Shown here: positions 7,764 through 16,297 of the stretch, piece by piece | Layout of the letters: every line of letters starts with the position of its first letter | Numbering within the stretch: the first letter of the stretch is position 1 | NCBI GenBank assembly: GCA_903826575.1 | Contig: CAIKEU010000069.1 | Span: 62,001 to 126,000, forward strand | Length of the DNA: 64,000 bases | Origin: an uncultured bacterium | GTDB taxonomy: Bacteria > Actinomycetota > Actinomycetes > S36-B12 > CAIYMF01 | Reading direction: 5' to 3' | Notes under the pieces: generated by a model | What the model saw: the letters and a program-made list of their open reading frames with translations, nothing else | The model's database searches: none | Told to the model about the DNA's origin: nothing | Program-made: the position numbers and the translations under genes

Positions 7764-9190
7764 GGTGTGCCACCGACTGTCGCCAGGGAGGTAGCGACAG
7801 CCTCTCTCCAACGCCCCACGTAATTCGCAGCTCGATCAGCCGACCAGCGCGGCTCGTAGCGAGCCTGTGGTATCCACGATCCGACGATCGCATCTACGGA
7901 ACGCTCCGGCCACAAACCGATTTCCGCAGCCGCCGCAACACCGAGCGCCGTGGCGTTCGGCGAGGGATAGACCTCAACAGGAATCTGGGCCAGATCACTT
8001 TGAAGTTGCATGAAGGGGGCTGAGTTCGCCAGGCCACCGTCAACACGCAGCACGTCCACGGGATGCTCCGCATCCTTCCCAACGACCATCAGTACATCCA
8101 CAATCTGAGTAGCTATCCCGCGCAAAACCGACAGCACAATATCTGCGCGGGAGGTCGACAAGGTCAGTCCGACGAAGGACGCCTTGGCGTCAGTTCGCCA
8201 CCAAGGCGCGCCTAGGCCGGCCAACGCCGGCACGAAGAGCAGTTCGTCGTTGGCGTCAGGGTCAAGGACGGACAACGAATCCTGCACATCGCCAACCACT
8301 CCGAGGTCGGTCAACCAACGCATCGCCGAACCCGCGGTAAACACCTGTCCGTCAAGACAATACGTCGTTTCGCCTCGCAATGTCGCAGCAACGGACGTGG
8401 TGAGTCCATGCCTAGATCGTGGTGCATGCGGTCCCAATGCCGCGAGCAGGAACGCACCCGTTCCATACGTGCATTTCGTTTGGCCTGATGTTCGACAATC
8501 TTGCGCCAGCAGTGCTGCTTGCTGATCGACCATCAAACCGTGCAGCGGCAGTTCTTCGCCGAAAAGTGAAGTCATTCCGATGAATTCATCGCACGCGACG
8601 ACGCGCGGGAATGACTCATCTGCGAGCCCAAAGACCGAGGCCAACTCGCGATCCCAACTCGCACTATCGAGGTCAAGGAGTAGCGAACGGCTGGCCGTAG
8701 TGACGTCCGTTACGAACTCACCCGTCATAGCGTGGACAAGCCAACTGTCTGTGGTGGTGACGACCCCTGCCTTAGTGAGGTTTCGCCTGATCCATGTCAT
8801 TTTTGGCGCGCTGAAGTACGGGTCCAGAACCAAGCCTGTTCGGGCAGCGATCCAGTCGGCGTCATCGGCCAACTCGATACACACATCGGCGGCTCTGCCG
8901 TCTTGCCAGACAATCGCGGTCGTCAACGGATCACCCGTTGACTCGTCCCAGGCCAGTACGGTTTCGCCCTGGTTTGCCAGAGCGACTGCATCGACACTGC
9001 CCACTGACGAAAGAGCTTTCGAACCCGCTACCCGCACGGACTCAAGCAACTCGGAGGGGTCTTGTTCAACGCGACCATCCGGCAGATACGTAGGACGCAC
9101 AGCCACGCTCGATTCGCTCAGGACAATCCCATCATCAACGACGAGCGCCTTTGTTCCCGAGGTTCCTTGGTCGATCGCCAGAATGCGCAT
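7760..9190 (-). CDS. FGGY-family carbohydrate kinase, glycerol-kinase-like
   Basis: 476 residues, near the usual FGGY length of about 500. Phosphate-binding loop DQGTSGTKALVVD at 7-19, the family signature region (YGTGAFLLAALG) and ATP-site motif RVDGGLANSAPFMQLQSD are visible. It resembles glycerol kinase (ALANQGETVLAWDESTGDPL, AIVWQDGRAA), but some glycerol-contacting residues of GlpK differ, so xylulose, erythritol or another polyol remains possible. It is the first gene of the kinase / GlpA-like / flavoprotein operon, joined to the next gene by an ATGA overlap. The combined reading is uptake-independent phosphorylation then oxidation of a polyol. No transporter is adjacent. Confidence 0.8.
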   Translation of the reverse strand: MRILAIDQGTSGTKALVVDDGIVLSESSVAVRPTYLPDGRVEQDPSELLESVRVAGSKALSSVGSVDAVALANQGETVLAWDESTGDPLTTAIVWQDGRAADVCIELADDADWIAARTGLVLDPYFSAPKMTWIRRNLTKAGVVTTTDSWLVHAMTGEFVTDVTTASRSLLLDLDSASWDRELASVFGLADESFPRVVACDEFIGMTSLFGEELPLHGLMVDQQAALLAQDCRTSGQTKCTYGTGAFLLAALGPHAPRSRHGLTTSVAATLRGETTYCLDGQVFTAGSAMRWLTDLGVVGDVQDSLSVLDPDANDELLFVPALAGLGAPWWRTDAKASFVGLTLSTSRADIVLSVLRGIATQIVDVLMVVGKDAEHPVDVLRVDGGLANSAPFMQLQSDLAQIPVEVYPSPNATALGVAAAAEIGLWPERSVDAIVGSWIPQARYEPRWSADRAANYVGRWREAVATSLATVGGTP

Positions 9191-9255
9191 ACTGCACCTC
9201 CCCTGCGGGCAAGGTGATCTCGTTGGCGGATGAAGTCACGTGTCGCAGCGAACTT

Positions 9256-10011
9256 CTATTTCTGTGCGCCATCTTGCGCTTGACGCGCAGCGCGCGCCTT
9301 CGCGACGAACGCGTACTGATTCACATAAATCAGATCGCCTAACTGAATGAGCGCATCCTTGACGATGTTCACCATTTCGTCTGCACTCATCACAGCAGCA
9401 TCGACGGCCAGCCGCGGGGAGATTTTTACCGTCGCTCGAGTACGGCCTAACGAAATTGGCTCGTACCGCGTTGCAACGGCGTGCACCGGGATCGAGGGAT
9501 TAGCTACCAGGAGCGGAACAAGAATTCGCGAGTGCAGTCGGTACAGCTTTCCCTCATCAGGTGCCCGAGTGCCCTCGGGGTAGATGCCAACCTTGTTGCC
9601 ATCGTTCAGCGTCGATTGCGCCATTCGCATCGCCCAGTCCGTAACTGGCTCATCGCCACGACGCAGTGGAATCTGGCCCATAAAGCGAAAGAAGGGACCG
9701 ATCGTGTGTGAAAACCACTCTGCCTTAGTAAACGCTGTGACTCGCCAACCGGTCTCCATGACAAGCACGATGGGATCGAACGTGGACGTGTGATTGCCGA
9801 TCAAGATCGCGGGGCCCGGGGCAACATTGCTCTGGCCGGACAACTCAATAGACATTCGAACTCGCAGCGCATTGAGAGCGCGCACAGTCCACCGATACGT
9901 CTTAGCGCGCCCTGGACGTCCGATGGGGACATCTCCGTATAACTCCTGCCCTTCCTTGAGCAGTAGTTCATAGGCGTCGGCGGTTGTTGTCACGCATTCA
10001 TCTTTGCGCAT
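9256..10011 (-). CDS. 1-acyl-sn-glycerol-3-phosphate acyltransferase (PlsC family)
   Basis: About 251 residues. The NHTSTFDP block (NHx4D catalytic motif, roughly residue 75), a PLRRGD block and the YPEGTRAPD block (acceptor binding) identify a PlsC/LPLAT enzyme that adds the second acyl chain in phosphatidate synthesis at the inner membrane face. Start uncertain: ATG at 10011 or GTG at 9993 are both weakly preceded; a TTG at 10041 lies inside a hairpin and is unlikely. It ends 65 bases before the kinase operon on the same strand and may be co-transcribed with it, which would join polyol-phosphate and phospholipid metabolism. Confidence 0.85.
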   Translation of the reverse strand: MRKDECVTTTADAYELLLKEGQELYGDVPIGRPGRAKTYRWTVRALNALRVRMSIELSGQSNVAPGPAILIGNHTSTFDPIVLVMETGWRVTAFTKAEWFSHTIGPFFRFMGQIPLRRGDEPVTDWAMRMAQSTLNDGNKVGIYPEGTRAPDEGKLYRLHSRILVPLLVANPSIPVHAVATRYEPISLGRTRATVKISPRLAVDAAVMSADEMVNIVKDALIQLGDLIYVNQYAFVAKARAARQAQDGAQK

Positions 10012-10038
10012 ATCGACGGGAATGACGATGCGAACATA

Positions 10039-10083
10039 CAACTGCCCCTGTGAAACTCGGCATAGAGTCCACAGGGGCAGTTG
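10039..10083. terminator. Perfect 14-bp hairpin between the holin-like gene and plsC
   Basis: CAACTGCCCCTGTG at 10039-10052 is exactly inverted at 10070-10083, leaving a 17-base loop. It begins nine bases after the minus-strand stop at 10092. It probably ends transcription of the small membrane-protein gene, although no long T-run follows on the minus strand. Confidence 0.7.
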
Positions 10084-10091
10084 AAAAGTCT

Positions 10092-10469
10092 CTATACGTT
10101 GCTTGTCTTCTTAAGGAGCATGGGCAAAATGAACGCGGCAAGTGCGCCGAACAGCCAGATGATTGCCGCGCCACCAATCCATGATCCAAAGTCGTCAATG
10201 CTGATGCCCTTGAACAAGAGGTTCACAATCGCCAATGTCACCAAGCTCGCGACCAAGCTCACTCCGCCCATGAGGATCGGCGCGTTCTTTTGGAGAGTCT
10301 TCGCAACGATCGGTGATAACAGCGCCATGATCAGCCCGAAGATCAATGGCACGACGATGTACGCCCAACCACCGTCAACATGAAAGCCGGGCAAAAGCAT
10401 GTCAGCGGCAAAGATCCCGATGAAGGCAGCCAGAAAGTAACCGGCGGCACTCTGAAACATGTGCGTCAT
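10092..10469 (-). CDS. Small integral membrane protein, phage-holin-4 / DUF family-like
   Basis: 125 residues from the ATG at 10469 (a second in-frame ATG at 10460 is as likely). Four hydrophobic segments occur, with the family signature LPGFHVDGGWAYIVVPLIFG and a following LSPIV, as in the mycobacterial four-TM phage-holin superfamily (Phage_holin_4_2). Members are chromosomal and not phage-borne; their role is unknown. It lies downstream of the GH84 gene with a 55-base gap and is followed at once by a perfect hairpin. There is no reason to see a prophage here: no other phage genes are near. Confidence 0.7.
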   Translation of the reverse strand: MTHMFQSAAGYFLAAFIGIFAADMLLPGFHVDGGWAYIVVPLIFGLIMALLSPIVAKTLQKNAPILMGGVSLVASLVTLAIVNLLFKGISIDDFGSWIGGAAIIWLFGALAAFILPMLLKKTSNV

Positions 10470-10524
10470 AGGACAACTGTAGCGTTTACTATGGTGTTTG
10501 TCCCGCACGTCAGTGCACGACGCC

Positions 10525-12180
10525 TTAGCGGCCAGCCCAGTTCTGAGCGAGAACGTCATCGATAAACATGGACAGCGTGTCGGCGAAAACTCGGGGGTGA
10601 TCGCCGAAGGCGGCCTGATGAGTCATGGGACGCAAGACGTTACGTGCCACATCAGGGCTGATACCTCCCGAAACTAGGGCCGCGATCTGGCGTAGCGCCG
10701 CGGCCCCACGTGCATACTGCTCGATCCACGGACGTGACTGTTCGATCAACAGCGGATTGCCAACATCGGATTTCAGGAGCGCGTCAGCAGTTTCACCGAT
10801 CTCGCTTGCAAAATCAGTCAGAACCCGGCAGCCCGCAACGTTGTCGCCCGACCCGAAGTGCAGCCACGCCTTTGCGATCACATCACCCAACGCGGGAGCA
10901 TCCACCGTCGCAAGGCATGACCATTGCGCATTCTCAGCAAACCGTAGGTAGGCATCCGCCTCGGGGCCCGCAGTTTCTCGAATCGCGTTTTCCCAACTTC
11001 CCTGCGCTGAATAGCCCTCGGGATCACGCAGGTAGTCGCCGATGGTGGCAAGCGAGATTTTCGACGTCTCGGCCCGGTCACTCGCGTTCGCGGCGATGCC
11101 AGCGCTAAGCCGATACAGATGTCGATCCCGACCGCGATACGGCCCGATATGCAATTCTCCGACCATAGCCACATCGTTAACGGGGTAGTTATCCCAATAC
11201 AACGGCGGTCGGCGCGTCGAGCGCATGAAAACCGCAGCATCGAGCAAATCCAAACGATGTGAACAGATCTCCCGCCCGGTCCAGAACAGATCAATCCGCG
11301 GGTGCAACGCTTCACCAAGCTCGACGACATACTGCTCGTCACCGATCCCGTGATAGACCAGTGGGCAGACTGCCAGCTCAATATCTGGAGAAACCGCCCA
11401 TAGCGCTTGGGCCACGTACGTCGCGAGAGCTCCGTGAGCATGCGCAATGGATCGGTAAGCGGAGCGATCTTCATCGAACTGTAAATCCTCAGGAATATCA
11501 TCAAGCAGGAGACCAATCCGCCTTACCCCAAGCTGATGGAACGCAAGCATTCGCGCGACGAGCGCTTGGCGATCATCACCATCGCTGTAGCGAATGCTCA
11601 GGCCTGGTGAGACACAGCACATGATTTCAATGCCGTTAGCCCCTGCCCGAGTGGTGATTTCGGCGATGTTGAACCGATCGGTATCGCTCAGCTGACTACG
11701 CCAGTCCCAACGCTGCGATGCTTCGTCCTTGGGAGCCAAAACAAATAAGTTGAAGTCGTGATCAGCCAGGAAATCCACCATGTCGAGACGCTCCGCATGT
11801 GACCACGGAGGTCCGTAGAAACCTTCGAGCACCCCGCGCTGGGCAAATTTTCCATACACGGTTTGTTCGGTCGCCCAATCGTCGGTGCGAAGCCCGCGGC
11901 GGATGGCGTTGAACCCGGAACGAATTCCAACGTCATGGGCAGCGGTTAGCCGCACCCGCAGGGGGCTGCCGGACTCAACGTCCAACCGAAAGCGCTCATT
12001 GAGTTGACGTGCAGTCAGACCCGAATCGACGTGGGCGTGTAGCAACGACGGATCAATGCGGCTCGAGATCGACACATCAGCCTCGGATTCGTGCTCGACT
12101 AACCGATACCCCCAGCGCGTCACGCACTCGCGGAGGACGTCAGTCCAAACACCTTGACCAAGGAACCACGCAGTACTCAT
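10525..12180 (-). CDS. GH84 beta-N-acetylglucosaminidase (O-GlcNAcase / NagJ-like hexosaminidase)
   Basis: 551 residues with no signal peptide, so it is probably cytoplasmic. The GH84 core is clear: RGVLEGFYGPPWSHAER (115-131), FNLFVLAPKDE, the catalytic Asp pair in RRIGLLLDDIPEDL (about D227-D228), LFWTGREICS and YWDNYPVND. GH84 enzymes remove beta-linked GlcNAc by substrate-assisted catalysis using the 2-acetamido group. The N-terminal 110 residues correspond to the usual alpha/beta prelude domain, and the C-terminal 200 are helical. The ATG overlaps the stop of the BadF-SIS fusion gene (ATGA). Product GlcNAc would be the natural substrate of that kinase. Natural glycoside substrate unknown. 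Confidence 0.88.
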   Translation of the reverse strand: MSTAWFLGQGVWTDVLRECVTRWGYRLVEHESEADVSISSRIDPSLLHAHVDSGLTARQLNERFRLDVESGSPLRVRLTAAHDVGIRSGFNAIRRGLRTDDWATEQTVYGKFAQRGVLEGFYGPPWSHAERLDMVDFLADHDFNLFVLAPKDEASQRWDWRSQLSDTDRFNIAEITTRAGANGIEIMCCVSPGLSIRYSDGDDRQALVARMLAFHQLGVRRIGLLLDDIPEDLQFDEDRSAYRSIAHAHGALATYVAQALWAVSPDIELAVCPLVYHGIGDEQYVVELGEALHPRIDLFWTGREICSHRLDLLDAAVFMRSTRRPPLYWDNYPVNDVAMVGELHIGPYRGRDRHLYRLSAGIAANASDRAETSKISLATIGDYLRDPEGYSAQGSWENAIRETAGPEADAYLRFAENAQWSCLATVDAPALGDVIAKAWLHFGSGDNVAGCRVLTDFASEIGETADALLKSDVGNPLLIEQSRPWIEQYARGAAALRQIAALVSGGISPDVARNVLRPMTHQAAFGDHPRVFADTLSMFIDDVLAQNWAGR

Positions 12181-13898
12181 AACGACCTCACCTGATGACG
12201 GTAACGATCTAACAGAACCTTATTAATCTCATCTCCACCGACCGTATTCGAACTTGCGAATACCTCGGGTTCAACCCCGCTATCGACGAGAAGCGCAACA
12301 ACTTCGGCAGCCAATGCTTGCAAGAGGGCAGCGCCTACGACAGTGCTCGTCGCACCCACTCGACGATCAAGTCCTGGAATTGAAACTGCCGCATCGCCTA
12401 CTACTCCGTGGTTATTTAGCACCACATCCGCGATATCGTGCAGTCTCGTCGATGCACCAGCCCGAGCATGTGTCGACGTCGCGTGGGACAGACTTGTCAA
12501 TGCGATCACAAGCACCCCCATGCTGCGCGCTAGCTGGGCAAGTTCAACGCTGACTGAGTTACCGCCCGAGTTCGAAACAATAATCAGAACATCACCCGCC
12601 TTCATCGGGTGCTGGCTGACAATCGACTGCGCGAGGCCGGGCCTGCGCTCGATTTCAGTGCTCATCGACGCCGATTCGTGCAACATGAGTTCGCCGATCA
12701 GAATCGGATCTACCCGTGCCAATCCGCCTGCCCGGTAGAACAACTCCTCGGCAAGCATGTGGGAGTGTCCGGTACCGAACGTGTGAATCATTCCGCCCGC
12801 CAGAATCGCGGCGGAAACTCGCGTTGCAGCGAGCGTCAGGTTGCCTGACTCAGCAGAGGCTGCCTGAGCCAAGGTGACGGACGCGGCTCGAAGGTACGCG
12901 GATGCGGCTGATCCCACGGGTCGATGTTTCAGAGCTCGACTCGCTGCGGTGGATCGAGCGGTGACCGCATTCGAATACACGCCAAGGTCTTTCGAAGCGG
13001 CCATCGCGAGCGCGCCATCCAATGGGGATTGAGCAGTCAGCGTCACCGTCAAACTCGGCGATATTCGTTCGAGGGCGGACGTCACCAACGTTGAGTACGT
13101 TTCCGACCCGGTCACGAGCCGGCCCATCAACGCGACCCCACCTAGTGCCGATTCCGGGAGGGTCGCCGCACACGCTTGGGCACAATCTGCTAACTCGTCT
13201 GCAGCCCGGTCGAGAATGCTCAGCGCAACCAGATCACCCGCATCGGCCGCCGCAATGACGTCAACAGCGAACGCGGCGATCGACGACACGGCACGCTCAT
13301 CGACGTGGACGCGAACCGCGAGATCCTCGGGTGAGGTCGAAAATCGGGACGAGGCTGCCTGCACAAGTGTGGTCGATGGGCCTCTGCCATCGAAACCTTT
13401 GATAGCCGAGGCCAATCCCTGGCGTCCGATCCAGTATGCGCCGCCTTCGTCACCGATCAGATAGCCAGCGCCACTGGCTTGGTGGATACGCCGATTGGCG
13501 GCATCCACAGCCAAACACGCAATTCCCGTTCCTACAACGAGCACGATTCCCGAAGCACCGTCGAATGCAGCACTATGCGCCGTCACGGTGTCGTCCACAA
13601 TGAGAACGTCCTCGGCGCCAAGCGCCTCGGCGATTTCGTCTGCCAGCAACTCAATGGCTGCGAGCTCGGCCGGAAGTGCTGTGAGACCTGCAACCACACG
13701 GGCACACGACGAAACTCCACCAGCCTGCCCCGCCTCGATGACCGCGTCACGAACCCGAGCACCCACGTCATCGCCATGGCTGACTCCAGCAACAACGATG
13801 ACGTCTTTGGATCCGTCTACCTGCAACCGGAGTTGGGACTGCCCGCCGTCGATTCCGACACCTCGCGGACGTCTGGGCGATTCGGAATCAACAATCAC
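12177..13898 (-). CDS. Fused BadF-type amino-sugar kinase and SIS-domain protein
   Basis: 573 residues from a GTG at 13898 (GGGAG eight bases ahead). Residues about 1-310 form a BadF/BadG/BcrA ASKHA kinase: GIDGGQSQLRL phosphate loop, VDDTVTAHSAAF, LVVGTGIACLAV and GYLIGDEGGAYWIGR as in GlcNAc kinases. Residues about 330-573 form a SIS domain of the UPF0309/YckH-like kind: FGTGHSHMLAEELFYRAGG, VSNSGGNSVSVELA, and a late SSNTVGGDEIN. Such domains bind phosphosugars, and MurQ-type etherases are relatives. The fusion suggests that one chain both phosphorylates GlcNAc and isomerises, lyses or senses the product. Length equals a normal kinase plus a normal SIS protein, so no part is missing. Confidence 0.85.
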   Translation of the reverse strand: MIVDSESPRRPRGVGIDGGQSQLRLQVDGSKDVIVVAGVSHGDDVGARVRDAVIEAGQAGGVSSCARVVAGLTALPAELAAIELLADEIAEALGAEDVLIVDDTVTAHSAAFDGASGIVLVVGTGIACLAVDAANRRIHQASGAGYLIGDEGGAYWIGRQGLASAIKGFDGRGPSTTLVQAASSRFSTSPEDLAVRVHVDERAVSSIAAFAVDVIAAADAGDLVALSILDRAADELADCAQACAATLPESALGGVALMGRLVTGSETYSTLVTSALERISPSLTVTLTAQSPLDGALAMAASKDLGVYSNAVTARSTAASRALKHRPVGSAASAYLRAASVTLAQAASAESGNLTLAATRVSAAILAGGMIHTFGTGHSHMLAEELFYRAGGLARVDPILIGELMLHESASMSTEIERRPGLAQSIVSQHPMKAGDVLIIVSNSGGNSVSVELAQLARSMGVLVIALTSLSHATSTHARAGASTRLHDIADVVLNNHGVVGDAAVSIPGLDRRVGATSTVVGAALLQALAAEVVALLVDSGVEPEVFASSNTVGGDEINKVLLDRYRHQVRSL

Positions 13899-13939
13899 GA
13901 CGCCAACTCCCGACTACGATAAAGGGCGTGGAGGCCGCT

Positions 13940-14530
13940 ATGACGTTGCGATTGGCACAACCGCACGACCACGACGCGCTCTATAACGTTGCACTTCTGA
14001 CCGGCGACGGTGGCGCAGACGGCACACATTTGTTTGACGATCCTCGACTTCTTGGAGAGGTATTTGTTGGACCCTACATCCATCTTGAACCCGAATTCGC
14101 CTACTCGGTGGAGCTTGACGGGCCAGCTGGTTATGTTCTCGGCTGCCTTGATACAGGTTCACTTGAGGACCGGTGTGAATCGTCGTGGTGGCCGCCCTTG
14201 CGAGTTCGGTACCCGCTCGAGAACGTACGTCGAGACAGCGATCAGGAGTTAGTCCGCTTCATCCATTTTCCTGAACGTCGACCTGAAGCACTTGTTCGAG
14301 ATTTTCCCTCGCACCTACACATCGACTTGGCGCCGCGCGCACAGGGCCACGGTTACGGTCCGCGGTTCCTGGAGTTTCTGTTAGATCGACTGACGCAAGC
14401 AGGCTCGCGCGGCGTTCACCTGGGTGTCGCCAGCGGCAACCTCAGAGCGCAGTATGTCTACCGTTCACTGGGCTTTCAGGATTGGGAGAACGCTGGCGGC
14501 GAACTCATCATGACGAAGGAACTCAGCTAG
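13940..14530 (+). CDS. GNAT N-acetyltransferase resembling the O-GlcNAcase HAT-like domain
   Basis: 196 residues. Start at the ATG at 13940 because GGAGG lies five bases before it; an upstream GTG at 13928 is the alternative. GNAT features: RLAQPHDHDALYNVALLTGDGG at the N-terminus, a mid-protein YVLGCLDT strand, the acetyl-CoA loop RAQGHGYGPRFLEFLL (about 135-150), and a final ASGNLRAQYVYRSLGFQ. The N-terminal pattern and the WWPPLR-RYP stretch are those of bacterial proteins related to the C-terminal pseudo-acetyltransferase domain of animal O-GlcNAcase. It is divergent from the GH84/kinase operon with about 40 bases between starts, so a shared promoter region is likely. Acceptor unknown. 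Confidence 0.75.
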   Translation: MTLRLAQPHDHDALYNVALLTGDGGADGTHLFDDPRLLGEVFVGPYIHLEPEFAYSVELDGPAGYVLGCLDTGSLEDRCESSWWPPLRVRYPLENVRRDSDQELVRFIHFPERRPEALVRDFPSHLHIDLAPRAQGHGYGPRFLEFLLDRLTQAGSRGVHLGVASGNLRAQYVYRSLGFQDWENAGGELIMTKELS

Positions 14531-14564
14531 GAAGCGCGCTTGCGCGGCAGAGCCCGGACAACGA

Positions 14565-15119
14565 CTAGACGTTTGAAACCGTGCCCGGCTGATCCGTCAC
14601 CTTGTTCGGCCGCTGGGCAAGGAATCCAGCGACCAGGGTTACTACGCCAGCCGTCAGCGGAACCCACCGAGCAACATCGGGCATCACCTGGATCAGCCCA
14701 TTCCACACCAGCACGCCACCACCTAGAGCGGTGACAAGCGAGATGCCCCAGTCAATTGATGCTTTGACTATTGCGTACCCAATGGCTGCGCCGATCGCGA
14801 ATCCGACGAGGCGCAGGAATGTGTTGTTATCGAACCACTCATTAGCCAGTGTCATACCGAACAGGCCGACAAGCACCGCACCCATAGCCAGACCGATGAT
14901 GGGCAGACCACGAAGCGCAACAACAGCCATCGCGATACCTACCACTGCGCCAACGAGCAGTCGCGCCAGCGAGTCAATGTTTGGCAAGAGCAAAAGAGTG
15001 AAAAGCCAGCCAACGCCAAAACCTGCAATGCCAACAGCAAGCCAGATTAAACGCTTCCCCGTGAAGGCAAGCACGATTCCAAGAGCAATCAGAATCCATC
15101 CACCAAGTGCGGCACTCAC
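14565..15119 (-). CDS. DUF4203/TMEM198-like multipass membrane protein
   Basis: 184 residues from a GTG at 15119, with AAGGTGAG upstream; longer starts lack hydrophobic or coding character. Seven or so short hydrophobic segments (from LGGWILIALGIVLAFTG to VPLTAGVVTLVAGFLAQ) with Gly-rich helix packing, as in TMEM198-like proteins. Function is not known for the bacterial members. The gene is divergent from the C45-peptidase gene (117 bases between starts) and convergent with the GNAT gene. Confidence 0.6.
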   Translation of the reverse strand: MSAALGGWILIALGIVLAFTGKRLIWLAVGIAGFGVGWLFTLLLLPNIDSLARLLVGAVVGIAMAVVALRGLPIIGLAMGAVLVGLFGMTLANEWFDNNTFLRLVGFAIGAAIGYAIVKASIDWGISLVTALGGGVLVWNGLIQVMPDVARWVPLTAGVVTLVAGFLAQRPNKVTDQPGTVSNV

Positions 15120-15235
15120 GGGGATCTCACCTTCATTTGGACGGTCAACAATTCGTGGATCATCCTTGCAGCAACGTCCCGTCGATGCACGCACCGAGGC
15201 ACCGGCACGTGAGTCTTGGCGCTACTGTTTCGCCC

Positions 15236-16297
15236 ATGGACGCTTCCAGTGCTAGCCATCAGAGTGTGATCGACGTTCACGGCGACGGATACGAACGCGG
15301 GCTTGCCCACGGTGAGCATTTGCGAGCCGCGGTGCAGAATTCTGTTCGAAGTCTTGTGGAAGCACTCGGTGGCCAAGCCGAGATTGAACGATTCATCGGC
15401 GAGACGAACTTCCTTCCAACCATTGATCGCCTCACACCTGATCTTGGTCAGGAAGTCCGCGGTATCGCCGTCGGAAGCGCAATGCCGCTCAACCTCGTAC
15501 TCGCTCATAACCTGATGGACGAGCACTGGTGGTGGTCGACGAAGCGCAACCGACGCGAAGCGTGCACACTTTTCGCAACCACCTCCCCCACCCCGATCAT
15601 TGGTCAGACGATGGATCTTCCGTCATACATGGACGGGAGTCAGTTCATCTTGCGCAGTCATTTCGCAGACGGATCGGTGTCCGCTGTTCTGAGTTCCGCC
15701 GGATTGATCGGGCTCTGTGGCACTAACTCACACGGCGTTGGCATCTGTGTAAATGCGTTGTCGATGTTGAATCACTCAGGTGCCGGACTCCCCGTGGCGT
15801 TCGTCATGCGTGGCGCGCTCGCCTCGGCAACGTCTACCCGGGCGATCGAGTTCATTCGATCAGTGCCGCACGCTTCCGGACAGCACTATGCAATTCTCGG
15901 TCCGAATGATGATGGTGAAATCACGTCAACTGGCATCGAATGCTCGGCCTGGGGCGCAGTCGACTCCAGTGACGGCGCCTCGCGCTTTTCGCACACAAAC
16001 CATCCGCTAGCAACTACCGATCTCGACCCAGAAGTTGAGACGCCGACTTCCTCAACATATGCACGATTCGACGTCGTCACCACGCGCGGCGAAACAGTCG
16101 AAACCGGTGACGATCTCATCGCAATCCTGCAGGACCGCAGCGGCCCGATTTGCGTCGAGCGTGCCGACACCGGCCTGTGGATGACGTTCGGCGCCATCGT
16201 CACGGAGTTCACTAACCCGATTCGGATGCGTTACGCGCTCGGCCCACCCACGCAAAGCACGTGGGCTGACGTTGAGTTAACAACGATGTCGTTTTAA
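15236..16297 (+). CDS. C45-family (acyl-CoA:6-aminopenicillanate acyltransferase-like) Ntn hydrolase
   Basis: 353 residues from the ATG at 15236; longer upstream extensions read poorly. N-terminal VIDVHGDGYERGLAHGEHLR is the usual opening of the C45/carcinine-hydrolase-like family. The conserved Cys (about C110 in NRREACTLFA) would become the N-terminal nucleophile after self-cleavage; QTMDLPSYMDG, GLCGTNSHGVGICVNAL, and SHTNHPL follow as family blocks. No signal peptide. Members cleave or transfer acyl groups on amides (penicillin, carcinine, other N-acyl compounds); substrate here unknown. Its stop overlaps the stop of the converging membrane-protein gene by four bases. Confidence 0.8.
   Translation: MDASSASHQSVIDVHGDGYERGLAHGEHLRAAVQNSVRSLVEALGGQAEIERFIGETNFLPTIDRLTPDLGQEVRGIAVGSAMPLNLVLAHNLMDEHWWWSTKRNRREACTLFATTSPTPIIGQTMDLPSYMDGSQFILRSHFADGSVSAVLSSAGLIGLCGTNSHGVGICVNALSMLNHSGAGLPVAFVMRGALASATSTRAIEFIRSVPHASGQHYAILGPNDDGEITSTGIECSAWGAVDSSDGASRFSHTNHPLATTDLDPEVETPTSSTYARFDVVTTRGETVETGDDLIAILQDRSGPICVERADTGLWMTFGAIVTEFTNPIRMRYALGPPTQSTWADVELTTMSF

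Noticed and set aside
10092-10469. Holin-like protein as sign of a prophage
   Set aside because: The family is common on actinobacterial chromosomes and no phage structural, integrase or lysin gene is near.
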